From positions 1 to 64,000 of the forward strand of contig USRT01000007.1 in NCBI GenBank assembly GCA_900557195.1: a stretch of 64,000 bases of DNA, given 5' to 3'. Below the pieces are notes generated by a model, which saw only the letters and a program-made list of their open reading frames with translations, had not been told where the DNA came from and made no database searches. Of this stretch, positions 8,855 through 18,291 are shown in pieces; the stretch's first letter is position 1, and each line of letters begins with the position of its first letter. The stretch comes from an uncultured Clostridium sp. GTDB taxonomy: Bacteria > Bacillota > Clostridia > TANB77 > CAG-508. The translations under genes and the position numbers were made by a program.

Positions 8855-10018
8855 TTAAGCTACGAGTAATACCCAATAACAAATTCCATTATTCACATAT
8901 TTTGCAATTCCAACTTTTGTATAAGAAGCTCTCATCATATTTTTTTGATGTGTAGATGAGCCCATCCATTTTGAAAATAATGTACTTGCACTCTTAATTC
9001 CATATGCTATATTTTCTGCTTTTGCTCCACTTGGTCTGTTATGTGAAAAACTATTAACTAATTCCTTTGTCCTTGTTTTTGCTAAAGATTCTAAGTTAGA
9101 ATCCCATACTAGTTCTCCACTACCAGCTTCTTTTCTTGCATTATTAATCATTGATACCATACTTTTTGCTTCTGATTGTGAAAAGCTTCCTGTCTCTTCT
9201 GATTCTTTAGTAGCTTGTGCTATATTACTACTAGAAGAAGTTTTATCACTACTATTTACTGTTTTATTACTACTATTTGTATTTCCTCTACTAGTAGTAC
9301 TTACATTCTTATTAATAGTAGAATTAGAATTATTATCTGAAGTTACCACTTGCTTACTGTTTGTACTATTATTAGTATTGTTACTACTTGCATTACTTGT
9401 ATTCGTCTTTTCTATAGTATCGGTTTTATTATTATCAGTATTATTATTTACTACTTCTTTAGCTATGATTTTTAATGTAAATTCTTTTTCTTGTACATTT
9501 CCTGATTTATCTTGCGAAACATATTTCAATTTATATTCACCAGGAACATTTAAGTCATATTCTCCGTCAACTTTTACTTCCAATTCCCCATCAATTGAAT
9601 CCTTAGAAGTTACATCTTGTAACAAATCTACTTGTTCTCCTTGATTTACCTCTACGATATCTTTACATGTAATTTCTGGTTTAGTAGTATCTACTATGTC
9701 TATATAAAGTGGAAATTCTTCTACTTCATTATTGGCATCTTTAATCTTTATTTTCAATTCAAAAGTTCCTACTTTAGTTGTGTCTATTTGCATTTCTTCT
9801 TTTACTAATTCTCCACCTATTACTTCTTTTATGTATTTAGAAATGTCTAGAACTTCTCCTGCTTCTAATGTTCTATCATCATTGAAAGTTACATATTTAT
9901 TAATACTTTTCTTCTTATTAAATTGGTGATTAAAAACTACTCCTAATATTATGAATAAAACTATTATAATTGATATTATTATTACTACAATTCTTTTTTT
10001 ATTTAATTTTAGATTCAT
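8855..10018 (-). CDS. Membrane-anchored CAP/SCP-domain protein with Ig-like domains
   Basis: This 387-residue protein is predicted to be tethered outside the membrane by an N-terminal hydrophobic segment (about residues 9-30). Two bacterial Ig-like (DUF5011-type) modules follow (about residues 45-185, with VDTTKPEI and DKSGNVQEK). Next is a low-complexity Asn/Ser/Thr linker (about 190-265), then a C-terminal CAP/SCP domain (about 280-387). The CAP motifs are visible: MINNARKEAG, FSHNRPSG, AENIAYG and WMGSSTHQKNMM, ending with the GIAKY strand. CAP proteins of Clostridia are often linked to the cell wall or spores, but the activity is unknown. It is flanked by the thrS promoter and a divergent spoIVA. 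Confidence 0.85.
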   Translation of the reverse strand: MNLKLNKKRIVVIIISIIIVLFIILGVVFNHQFNKKKSINKYVTFNDDRTLEAGEVLDISKYIKEVIGGELVKEEMQIDTTKVGTFELKIKIKDANNEVEEFPLYIDIVDTTKPEITCKDIVEVNQGEQVDLLQDVTSKDSIDGELEVKVDGEYDLNVPGEYKLKYVSQDKSGNVQEKEFTLKIIAKEVVNNNTDNNKTDTIEKTNTSNASSNNTNNSTNSKQVVTSDNNSNSTINKNVSTTSRGNTNSSNKTVNSSDKTSSSSNIAQATKESEETGSFSQSEAKSMVSMINNARKEAGSGELVWDSNLESLAKTRTKELVNSFSHNRPSGAKAENIAYGIKSASTLFSKWMGSSTHQKNMMRASYTKVGIAKYVNNGICYWVLLVA

Positions 10019-10171
10019 TTTAATACCTCCTTTTTCTATTGTAACATAATTAGTTTACTTAGTAAACCAATTTTTTCAATTTATTAAAATTTTATGCATA
10101 TCTACTAAAAAAACATAATATACATTAATTAAAGCATTGTACAAACATTTTTTAAGGGGGTAAATTATTAC

Positions 10172-11653
10172 ATGGATGAAAATTTAAGATTATATGAGGA
10201 TATAGCAAAACGTACAGATGGTGATATTTATGTTGGGGTGGTTGGTCCAGTTAGAACAGGAAAATCTACTTTTATAAAAAACTTTATGGATTTATTAGTT
10301 ATACCAAATATCGATAATGAATATAAACAAGAAAGAGCAAGAGATGAACTTCCTCAAAGTGCTGGTGGTCGTACTATTATGACTACAGAGCCTAAATTTA
10401 TACCAAATGAAGCAGTAGAAATTACTGTAGGAAATAATATTACTTTAAAAACAAGATTAGTAGATTGTGTTGGCTATCTTGTGAATAACGCAATTGGTTA
10501 TTTAGAAGATGAAATGCCAAGAATGGTAAAAACACCTTGGTCAGATGAGGAAATTCCTTTTGAAAAAGCTGCTGAAATTGGTACACGAAAAGTAATTCAA
10601 GAACATTCTACAATTGGAATATTGGTCACAACAGATGGTAGTATTACAGATATTCCAAGAGAAGATTATATTGAAGCAGAAGAGCGAGTTGTTAGAGAAT
10701 TAAAAGAATTAAATAAACCTTTTGTTATTGTTCTAAACTCTGATAACTGTCATTCTGAAGATACTAAAAATTTAGCAAAAAAGTTAGAAAGTAAATATGA
10801 AGTTCCTGTTCTTCCTACAGATTGCTCAAATTTAAGTATTGAAGATATTAATTTTATTTTTGGAAAAATGCTATATGAATTTCCTATTGAAAGACTAAAT
10901 ATTGTTTTTCCTAAATGGGTTGATGGTTTATGTGATGACCATTGGCTAAAAAAACAATTATATACAGAAATAAAAGATGCTTTTAATAATGTAAAAATAT
11001 TAAAACAAATAGATGGAAGTATATCTAAATTACAAAATACAGAAATTATCTCTTCTACAATTCTAAATGAAGTAAAATTAGGAACTGGAAGTGTAAATAT
11101 TTCTATTAACTTAATGGAAGATTTATTCTATAAAGTATTAACTGAAATATCTGGTGTAGAAATTTCAAATGAAGGTGATTTATTCTCTACAATAACTAAT
11201 TTAGCTGGAGCAAAAAAAGAATATGATAAAATTGCATATGCTCTTCAAGAAGTTAAAGCTAAAGGATATGGAATTGTTACACCTTCTATGGACGAATTAA
11301 TACTAGATGAACCAGAAATGGTAAAACAAGGTTCAAGATTTGGTGTAAAATTAAAAGCAAAAGCACCTTCTATACATATGATTAGAGCAGATATTGAAAC
11401 AGAAGTATCTCCTATAGTTGGCAGTGAAAAACAGTCTGAAGAATTAGTAAATTATTTACTTTCTGAATTTGAAAATGAACCTCAAAAAATCTGGGAATCT
11501 AATATATTTGGAAAAAGTCTACATGAACTTGTAAATGAAGGTTTGCAAAACAAATTATACCACATGCCTGAAGATGCTCAAATGAAATTACAAGATACTT
11601 TAGAACGTATTATAAATGAAGGTAGTGGAGGATTAATTTGTATAATATTATAA
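10172..11653 (+). CDS. spoIVA: Stage IV sporulation protein A
   Basis: SpoIVA is the coat morphogenetic ATPase that polymerises on the forespore outer membrane and anchors the spore coat. The protein is 493 residues, the usual length. It starts with the family signature, including the P-loop GPVRTGKST near residue 26 and the DCVGY Walker B region near residue 100. It ends in the conserved hydrophobic GGLICIIL tail. The ATG at 10172 follows an AAGGGGG ribosome site. It is a single-gene unit with a terminator at 11668-11708. Mother-cell sigma-E control is expected from the family but I did not confirm a promoter. Confidence 0.97.
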   Translation: MDENLRLYEDIAKRTDGDIYVGVVGPVRTGKSTFIKNFMDLLVIPNIDNEYKQERARDELPQSAGGRTIMTTEPKFIPNEAVEITVGNNITLKTRLVDCVGYLVNNAIGYLEDEMPRMVKTPWSDEEIPFEKAAEIGTRKVIQEHSTIGILVTTDGSITDIPREDYIEAEERVVRELKELNKPFVIVLNSDNCHSEDTKNLAKKLESKYEVPVLPTDCSNLSIEDINFIFGKMLYEFPIERLNIVFPKWVDGLCDDHWLKKQLYTEIKDAFNNVKILKQIDGSISKLQNTEIISSTILNEVKLGTGSVNISINLMEDLFYKVLTEISGVEISNEGDLFSTITNLAGAKKEYDKIAYALQEVKAKGYGIVTPSMDELILDEPEMVKQGSRFGVKLKAKAPSIHMIRADIETEVSPIVGSEKQSEELVNYLLSEFENEPQKIWESNIFGKSLHELVNEGLQNKLYHMPEDAQMKLQDTLERIINEGSGGLICIIL

Positions 11654-11667
11654 TATTTATGTAAAAC

Positions 11668-11708
11668 GAAGAAAGAAGCCCTTCTCCTAAGAGTTGGACT
11701 TCTTTCTT
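11668..11708. terminator. Terminator after spoIVA
   Basis: A hairpin with GAAGAAAGAAG in one arm and CTTCTTTCTTC in the other lies between spoIVA and the convergent small gene. It is followed by a T-rich stretch on the plus strand. Confidence 0.65.
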
Positions 11709-11712
11709 CATT

Positions 11713-12009
11713 TTATGCTTCCACTGTGTATGGAAGTATTTCACCATTTACCAGTAAGTATTCATTTACTTGGTACTTTTCGGCTACACGATTCATCTGC
11801 TTAATAAACGCTTCCGAATTGCCTGTTAAAATAATTCTTTCGAATAAAGAATCAATTGCATCAAAAGTAGCATAGAGGTTAATTTTTGTACTTGCTTCTT
11901 TAACTCTTTCCCATGCTTTAATCTCTTCAGGAAACAATATTGTAGTTAGATTATACTCCTTCAACAATTTTAACTTTTCTCCATTATAAAAGTATAAAAG
12001 CGATGGCAA
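11713..12009 (-). CDS. Small hypothetical protein or gene remnant
   Basis: I do not recognise this 98-residue reading frame. The only start is a TTG at 12009, two codons after an in-frame stop and without a ribosome-binding site, so it may be the tail of a larger lost gene. The sequence is soluble-looking, with charged helices (YNGEKLKLLKEYNL, KQMNRVAEKYQ). It uses somewhat more GC-rich codons (GCG, TTC, CGC) than its neighbours, which hints at foreign origin. It lies convergent with spoIVA. Confidence 0.3.
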   Translation of the reverse strand: MPSLLYFYNGEKLKLLKEYNLTTILFPEEIKAWERVKEASTKINLYATFDAIDSLFERIILTGNSEAFIKQMNRVAEKYQVNEYLLVNGEILPYTVEA

Positions 12010-12041
12010 CTTTTTCTAGAATTGGTATCTTACAACAAAGC

Positions 12042-12084
12042 AAAAAAATACACTAAAAATATAAAACTTTTATTTTTAGTGTAT
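12042..12084 (-). terminator. Terminator after the Yip1-like gene
   Basis: A perfect 14-bp stem (12048-12061 with 12071-12084) is followed on the minus strand by a run of T. Confidence 0.8.
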
Positions 12085-12106
12085 TAAAATCATTTTATTT
12101 TTGACA

Positions 12107-12799
12107 TTATATATACAATTTTAAGAATGATAAAACAAAAGCTACTACATAGTATACAGCTTCAATTATAACAAATTGTTTTACTGCTTTATCGTTATCT
12201 TTTTCATCAAATAACTCTTTGATAGCAAAAAATGTAAATACTAATGATATAACTCCTAAAAGACCTGTAATTGGTGATGTAATTCTAGATGCTCCAGAAA
12301 TTAAGTTTAATAAACCTACTACTTTAGCAACTACTATTGGAAAATACGCTGCAACTATAGTATTTACTACTGTTAAGAATGATTTTTTACTTCCTTTTGA
12401 GTTAAATAAAAATGTTATTCCAGATAATATTACTATTTCAAGTAATGGTGTTATTACAGCTTTTGCAATTCCAACAAAGTCTGAAAAATTAATATATTTA
12501 AATCCATATTTAAATATTGTTCCTATAATAGTTGCAACTTGCTGAAACCCTGCAATCAATACCCATAAAACTAGTAAAACTATTGCTGTTTTAAAGAAAT
12601 TATTTGAACCATCATGTGCTATTTCGCTTATTTTCTTTATTGGTGTACTTATAATTCCAGAAAAGAAATTCTTAGCTTTTTCTGTTTCTTGTTTTACATC
12701 AACATTTTTAAAAGAATCTTTTACTTGATTTACAGTTTCTTTTGCCTCCTTTTTAATTTCTTCTGCATTAATGTTTTGGTTTTGATTATTTTCTTCCAT
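12107..12799 (-). CDS. Yip1-like polytopic membrane protein
   Basis: This 230-residue protein has a hydrophilic, Asn/Glu/Lys-rich N-terminus (residues 1-65). About five hydrophobic segments follow between residues 70 and 229. The pattern resembles bacterial YIP1-family proteins (five membrane segments in the C-terminal two thirds), but this is by topology, not by a clear motif. The ATG follows AAGGAAGGGG. It is downstream of pfkA in the same direction, with a 50-bp gap, and ends at its own terminator. Function unknown. Confidence 0.6.
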   Translation of the reverse strand: MEENNQNQNINAEEIKKEAKETVNQVKDSFKNVDVKQETEKAKNFFSGIISTPIKKISEIAHDGSNNFFKTAIVLLVLWVLIAGFQQVATIIGTIFKYGFKYINFSDFVGIAKAVITPLLEIVILSGITFLFNSKGSKKSFLTVVNTIVAAYFPIVVAKVVGLLNLISGASRITSPITGLLGVISLVFTFFAIKELFDEKDNDKAVKQFVIIEAVYYVVAFVLSFLKLYI

Positions 12800-12849
12800 T
12801 TTAAATCCCCTTCCTTTATTTTTATAACAATATTATTAAAAATATATTA

Positions 12850-13993
12850 TTAATCACCTAAAGCTATTCCTATATTTCTAGCTGTTTTTACTAAATCATG
12901 ATCCATTGTTACTTTTCTTATATTACTTTCTTTTGTGTTACCTGAAACCGCTCCTATTTTTTTATTTTCTCCAACTACATCTTCTAATGAAACTGAATCT
13001 AATTTTCCATCTTTCATTACAGTTAATACATTAAATTTGCCTTCCATAGCAAGCTGCATAGCTTTAGCACCATATTTTGTAGATAATACTCTATCAAAAG
13101 CTGTTGGTGTACCACCTCTTTGCATATATCCGAAGTACTGTACATCTAGCTTCTAATCCTGTTAATTTTTCTAATTCTTTAGCAACCTTTTCTCCAGCAC
13201 CTCCAAGTTTTGTATTATCTACACCTATACCATTATCTCTTGTTTCTACAACAGCTAAGCTTCCGCCTTTTGGCATTGCTCCTTCTGCAACAACTACTAT
13301 ACTAAATTCTTTACCTTTTTTTCTTCTTTCTTCTATTTTTCTTACTGCACTATTTATATCATATGGTATCTCTGGAATTAATGCAACATCTGCTCCTCCT
13401 GCTATAGCTGACTCTAAAGCAATCCATCCTGCATATCTTCCCATTACTTCTAATACCATTATTCTATGGTGTGTTTCGCCTGTTGTATGAAGTCTATCTA
13501 GTGCATCTGCTGCAACTGATACAGCCGTATTATATCCAAAAGTAATATCTGTACATGCAACATCATTATCTATTGTTTTTGGTACTCCAATTACATTTAT
13601 TCCTTTTACTGAAAAATCTCTTGCTGATTTTTGAGTTGCATCTCCACCTAGAGTAAATATGCAATCAAAACCATCTTCTTTTACATTTTGTACACATTTA
13701 TCTGATAAGTCCTTATATACCACTTGTCCATTTTCTTCTACTTTATAATTAAACACATTAGCATTTGTTGATGAACCTATTATAGAACCACCTTTTGGTA
13801 ATATTCCAGATGCAGAGCTACTATTTTGTGTACTTAATCTTACATAATTGTTTTTTAATAGTCCTCTATATCCATCTATAAAACCATAACATTCAATATT
13901 ATTGTGTTCTGCTGTTTTTACAATAGCTCTTATAACTGCATTAAACCCAGAAACATCTCCTCCATTTGCAAGTATTGCAACTTTTTTAATCAT
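12850..13993 (-). CDS. pfkA: 6-phosphofructokinase (one CGG +1 shift)
   Basis: The enzyme phosphorylates fructose 6-phosphate in glycolysis. The gene is split over two frames that join at an in-frame CGGA at 13129-13132. Skipping C13132 gives Gly288 in VLGYMQRGGTPTAFDR, the conserved sugar-phosphate loop, and a 380-residue protein. Other motifs are NGGDVSGFNA at the N-terminus, the LGGDAT loop near residue 115, PKTIDND near residue 137 and the MGRYAGW helix near residue 182. The PKTIDND form with Lys is typical of group III and pyrophosphate-using enzymes. The residue after the GGD Asp is Ala, neither the Gly of ATP enzymes nor the Asp of PPi enzymes. The phosphoryl donor is therefore uncertain. 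Confidence 0.88.
13129..13132 (-). other. CGG +1 shift site, pfkA
   Basis: The context is CTT-C-GGA on the minus strand. The skipped C is at 13132, and the next codons encode GYMQRGGTP of the active site. Confidence 0.8.
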
Positions 13994-14184
13994 AAACTTC
14001 CTCCATTTAAAATGTATTTTCTTATGTTTCTTACTTATTATACCAATATTTCAATTTTTTACAAGTATTTTTTATTATTTTTATATAACATTTTTGATAT
14101 AAAAAAAGTTCTGTTTTGTCTAATTTCTGTTTATATACTATTATTTTTTCTTTGGATTTTTTATTTAAAATTATTATCCTAAAT

Positions 14185-15201
14185 TTACATATCATCTTGC
14201 CCAAAATTACCAACTGTATTTTTTAAACTATCAATATATATTTGTTTATTAACATGATTTTTTAATGCTTTACCTCCAAATGTATTAGGAATAACTAATC
14301 CTTGATTTATTAATTTATTCATCATTCTTTCATTAATTAATACAAATCTTTTACTTTTAGGTTTATATACATATATATTAGATTTATCTTTTTGTTTTGC
14401 AAATATTGATATAGTATATTTTCTATCTTCGAATTCTTCGCTACTCATTTCGCCTTTTTTATAACAACTAATAATATGTATATTTTTATCAATCTTATCT
14501 GGTCCTATGCAATTAACCAACAATATTCTAATATGTTTTATAGCTTCTACATATCCCATTTCTTCTATCACGTCGTATAATTCATCACTATTTATCATCT
14601 GATTCAATTGCTCTAATGTATTCATACCTTTTATTTTCTGTTTTAAATTCTGTATAATTGCATCTTTATATTTCCCATTATTTTTTAAATATCCAATTTT
14701 CATATCTATATTTTTTAGCTCTTCTTCATCAATAGAATCTAAATATATATCATTATTGTCTTTTTTATTAACAGTTCCAAAAAATTGTGTCTTCATTCCT
14801 GTTTGTATATTTTTCAAATCAGATTGTAAATCAGCTTTAATTAATCTTCCATCTTTTAATCTTATAATCGAATACATATGATCACCATTTTTTGGTTGTT
14901 TATCTTCCCCATATATTTCAACATATGAATCTATCCCAAACTCTTTTAGAACTGCTTTGTATAAATATGATATTGTAACACAAATTAATTCCCTTTTCTT
15001 TACTAAAGAATCCAAATTTCTTCTATCTCTAATCGAAAGCTTATATATTTTTTCTCTAGTTTTACTATTTCCAAAATAATACTTCTTATCAAAAGCCTTA
15101 ATTTTCCCAAGTTCAATATATATATATCTTGCCATTTCTAGCTCATTTAATCCATCAGGCATTTTTTGTTTGAGTTTTTGTACTAATTGTTTTATTGACA
15201 T
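14185..15201 (-). CDS. Unknown protein, possible transglutaminase-like fold
   Basis: This 338-residue cytosolic-looking protein is not one I recognise. Around residues 70-130 there is a Cys in ELICVTISYLYK, a His in DHMYSII and an Asp in IKADLQSDL. The order and spacing resemble the Cys-His-Asp triad of transglutaminase-like cysteine peptidases. The rest is rich in Lys and Ile and has no clear domain. No signal peptide or membrane segment is visible. It is a single gene between pfkA and the VanW-like gene. The family suggestion is tentative. Confidence 0.5.
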   Translation of the reverse strand: MSIKQLVQKLKQKMPDGLNELEMARYIYIELGKIKAFDKKYYFGNSKTREKIYKLSIRDRRNLDSLVKKRELICVTISYLYKAVLKEFGIDSYVEIYGEDKQPKNGDHMYSIIRLKDGRLIKADLQSDLKNIQTGMKTQFFGTVNKKDNNDIYLDSIDEEELKNIDMKIGYLKNNGKYKDAIIQNLKQKIKGMNTLEQLNQMINSDELYDVIEEMGYVEAIKHIRILLVNCIGPDKIDKNIHIISCYKKGEMSSEEFEDRKYTISIFAKQKDKSNIYVYKPKSKRFVLINERMMNKLINQGLVIPNTFGGKALKNHVNKQIYIDSLKNTVGNFGQDDM

Positions 15202-15460
15202 TAAATTCTTATCTCTCCTTATTTTTTTTACATATTACAATTCTATATTTTATAATTAATTTTACAATTATACAATATAATAAATATATTTCTTATATTT
15301 TTTTAAAATTCATTTCTTAGCTAATTCTTGGACAAATGGACGGTTCTCTTGTCCAAATTTTATCCAACAAACATTAACTTTTTTAGACTTTTATGAATAT
15401 TGTATTTTTTTATACAAATACTATTAATATAATTTAAAATATTTTTAGAGGTGCTTGCAA

Positions 15461-16131
15461 ATGACGAAAAAATTTATTAATTACTTTTTAATATTATGTA
15501 CAATTATGCTAATTTTATCAGGATGCACAAAAAAAGAAGAAAATAATAAATCCGAAAATCCAAATAATCAAACCCCTGAAATAAGCAGAACTTATGCAGA
15601 TGCTGAAACTACTAAAACAACTAATAATACTGAAAACGTTACCCGGAAATAATGATACAAATCCGCCTCCTCCAGTTGAAACAGACCTTGGTTCATTTTC
15701 TACAAATATTATAGATAAACGTGAAAATAGACAAAATAATATTAGAATAACTTGCTCTAAACTAAATGGAATTACTATTGAAAGTGGTAAAACATTTTCT
15801 TTTTGTAATATTGTACGGAAAATCGACTGCAGAAGAAGGATATAAAGAAGCTGATATAATAGTTGATGGAAAAATTGAACAAGCTCTAGGTGGAGGTAAT
15901 TGTCAAGTAAGTACAACTGTTTATAATGCTGTTTTAGCATGTACAGGATTAACTGTTACAGAACATCATGATCACGGGAAAAAGGTTCCATATATAGAAA
16001 AAGGAAAAGATGCAACTATTGCATATAATTCATTAGATTTAAAATTTAGAAATGATTTACCAAATAGCATAAAAATGTATGTAAGTACAGATGGAAATGC
16101 AGTAACAGTAAGAATAGTAAAAATCTCTTAA
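15461..16131 (+). CDS. VanW-like lipoprotein (two CGG +1 shifts)
   Basis: The rebuilt 222-residue protein starts at the ATG at 15461, behind GAGGTG. It has a lipoprotein signal peptide with lipobox LSGC near residue 20, so it should be anchored outside the membrane. After a low-complexity linker comes a VanW domain. It includes GKTFSFCNIVGKSTAEEGYKEA and GGGNCQVSTTVYNA, followed by HHDHGKKVPY. Two in-frame CGGA sites (15644 and 15816) must each lose their C to connect the lipoprotein head, linker and domain, giving Gly62 and Gly119. Gly119 is the conserved Gly of the VGxxTAExGY motif. VanW domains occur in cell-wall-related proteins; the reaction is unknown. Confidence 0.85.
15644..15647 (+). 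other. CGG +1 shift site, vanW-like site 1
   Basis: The context is ACC-C-GGA in the linker. Skipping C15644 gives Gly62. This site is in a poorly conserved region, so the glycine itself cannot be checked. Confidence 0.7.
15816..15819 (+). other. CGG +1 shift site, vanW-like site 2
   Basis: The context is GTA-C-GGA. Skipping C15816 gives Gly119 inside the conserved VanW motif. Confidence 0.8.
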
Positions 16132-16264
16132 TATTATTTAATAACTATATCTAAAGTTATAAATAGCAATTATATATTAATTATTATTCAAGAGTTTCAT
16201 ATTAATTTCGTGCTAACTCTATGTGAAATAGTGTATTTACAAAAATTTATAGAATATTTCATTC

Positions 16265-16306
16265 CCTCCTTGAATAAGATTTACTATCTTATTTAGGAGG
16301 TTTTTT
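16265..16306 (+). promoter_or_regulatory. Hairpin overlapping the dac ribosome-binding site
   Basis: The arm CCTCC...AATAAGAT (16265-16280) pairs with ATCTTATT..GGAGG (16286-16300), followed by six T. The 3' arm contains GGAGG, the Shine-Dalgarno of dac (ATG at 16309, 8-nt spacing). The structure could terminate the vanW-like transcript, hide the dac ribosome site, or do both. Confidence 0.6.
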
Positions 16307-16308
16307 AT

Positions 16309-17554
16309 ATGTCTTTAAAAAACTTTATAATAAAATCAACTTGCATTTTATTAATACTTATATCATCTTTTTATACTATTGTTATTGCATCTGAATATAC
16401 ATATATTTGGTCTGATACTTATGCCTTAGAGAAAACTCTTCAAACTAATTCAAGTGAGTCTGAACCAATATCAAATTCTAATTCATTAAATTTAGAATCT
16501 GGAAGTGCTATATTAATAGAACAAAATAGTGGTCAAATACTGTATGAACATAATCCACATGAACAATTACGTCCTGCAAGTGTAACTAAAGTAATGAGTG
16601 TATTATTAATAATGGAAGCTATAGATTCTGGTAAAATAACATTAGAAGATAAGGTTCCTTGTAGTTCTAATGCAAGTTCTATGGGTGGTTCTCAAATTTG
16701 GTTAAATGAAACAGAAGAACTAACAGTAAATGAAATGTTAAAAGCAATTTGTGTTGTTTCTGCTAATGATTGTACTGTTGCTATGGCAGAATATTTGGCA
16801 GGAAGTGAAGAAGCTTTCGTAGAAAAAATGAATACAAAAGCAAAAGAACTTGGTATGAATGATACATGTTTTAAAAACTGTCATGGTATAGATGAAGATG
16901 GGCATATTACTTCAAGTTATGATATTGCTTTAATGTCTAGAGAATTGCTTACTAAACATCCATCTATAACTAATTATACTACTATATGGATGGATAGTTT
17001 AAGAGATGGTAAATCTGAACTTGTAAATACAAATAAACTAATAAGAAACTATCAAGGTGCAACAGGTTTAAAAACTGGTTCTACATCACTTGCTTTATAT
17101 AACCTATCTGCAAGTGCCACAAGAAATGGACTTTCTCTAATAGCTGTAATAATGAAAGCACCAAGTACTAAGCTACGTTTTTCTGAAGCACAAAAATTAC
17201 TAGATTATGGCTTTAATAATTATTCATACAAAGAACTTGCCAAAAAAGATGATTTAATAAAAAAGGTTAATGTTACAAAAGGATTACAAACAGAAGTTAA
17301 TGCAATCTTTAAAGATGATTTTCGGTACTTTGTTAAAAAAAGGAGAAGATAAAAATATCTCACAAAATATATCAATTGAAGAAAATTTATCAGCACCTAT
17401 TAGCAAAGGACAAAAAATTGGTGAAGCAAGCTTTACTTTAGATGGAAAAGTTATTGGAAATGTCTGTATTGTAGCAGATAAAGAAATTAGAAAAAATGGT
17501 TTAATGAATATGGTTTCGTATTTGTATAAGAATTGGTTTTGTTTGCTTAGATGA
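16309..17554 (+). CDS. dac: D-alanyl-D-alanine carboxypeptidase (one CGG +1 shift)
   Basis: This penicillin-binding protein trims the terminal D-Ala from peptidoglycan stem peptides outside the cell. The N-terminus has a signal peptide (hydrophobic residues about 7-28). The peptidase S11 motifs are SxxK as RPASVTKVM near residue 92, SxN as VSANDC near residue 149 and KTG as GLKTGST near residue 252. The catalytic domain ends near residue 290. The C-terminal PBP5-like domain follows and crosses an in-frame CGGT at 17323. Skipping that C gives Gly339 (FGTLLKKGEDKNI) and a 414-residue product. In the zero frame the protein stops a few codons later, which might still leave an active enzyme without its C-terminal domain. 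It follows the vanW-like gene in the same direction. Confidence 0.88.
17323..17326 (+). other. CGG +1 shift site, dac
   Basis: The context is TTT-C-GGT. Skipping C17323 gives Gly339 and restores the C-terminal domain. Confidence 0.75.
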
Positions 17555-17601
17555 TTATTGCCATTATCTCTATATAATTTTAACAATTTTGTGCTTATAT
17601 C

Positions 17602-17646
17602 AATATAACACTGTAACAAATTCTATTTGTATACAGTGTTATATTA
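17602..17646. terminator. Bidirectional terminator between dac and gerW
   Basis: AATATAACACTGTA pairs with TACAGTGTTATATT, with a small bulge near the loop. It lies between convergent genes. Confidence 0.7.
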
Positions 17647-17658
17647 TTTAAAATATTT

Positions 17659-18291
17659 TTATTCATCTTCATCAAATATAAAATCATCTTCATCATATTC
17701 GATTTCTATATTTCTCTTTGTCTTTGGAGTCACTTTTTTATTTGTCCCTTTATTGTTTTTAGCTTTAGTTCTAGATTTTGTTTCTTCTCCAAACTCTTCT
17801 TTTAAATTTTCTAAGTATTCCATTTTTTCTTTGTCTTTTCTTCTCTCTTCTTGTCTTTCTTCTTTCTTTTCTTCCTTTTTGTTTTGCATTTGTTTATTTA
17901 ACATATTATTTACTTTTTCTATTAAATCCGGTACATAATCTAATAATTTATCTATTGATGATGTATGGTTTACTGGTAATAATTTTACATTATTAGATTG
18001 TACAACTAAAAATGCTACTGGAGTAATACTTACACCTGCTCCACTTCCTCCACCAAAAGGTAATCTATATTGTATAGCTTCTTCTTTGTCTTTCTTTTTA
18101 TATTCATCAATCGTTTCTCCATTAAATTCACTTCCACCAGATGCAAATCCAAAACCTACTTTTGAAATTGGTATAATTACTATATTTCCTGGTGCTTCAA
18201 TTGGTTCTCCAATTATGGTATTAACATCTACCATATCTCTAATACTATTCATGGCTGTAACCATAAGACCTTCTATAGGATGCTCGTTCAT
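17659..18291 (-). CDS. ytfJ: Sporulation protein YtfJ/GerW family
   Basis: The protein has about 210 residues. It shows the family core of GerW/YtfJ: IIGEPIEAPGNIVIIPISKVGFGFASGGSEF near residues 20-55 (conserved glycine-rich pattern) and the GGGSGAGVSITPVAFLVV block near residues 80-100. In Bacillus this family is made during sporulation and is needed for proper germination. A Lys/Glu-rich coiled tail (residues 125-213) is an extension. I chose the ATG at 18291 because the GTG at 18300 is too close to AAGGAG. It overlaps the end of the DUF2953 gene, and the two are probably one operon. Confidence 0.85.
   Translation of the reverse strand: MNEHPIEGLMVTAMNSIRDMVDVNTIIGEPIEAPGNIVIIPISKVGFGFASGGSEFNGETIDEYKKKDKEEAIQYRLPFGGGSGAGVSITPVAFLVVQSNNVKLLPVNHTSSIDKLLDYVPDLIEKVNNMLNKQMQNKKEEKKEERQEERRKDKEKMEYLENLKEEFGEETKSRTKAKNNKGTNKKVTPKTKRNIEIEYDEDDFIFDEDE

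Noticed and set aside
11713..12009. Insertion-sequence fragment
   Set aside because: Codon usage is a little different and the start is weak, but there are no terminal repeats, target duplications or transposase motifs.
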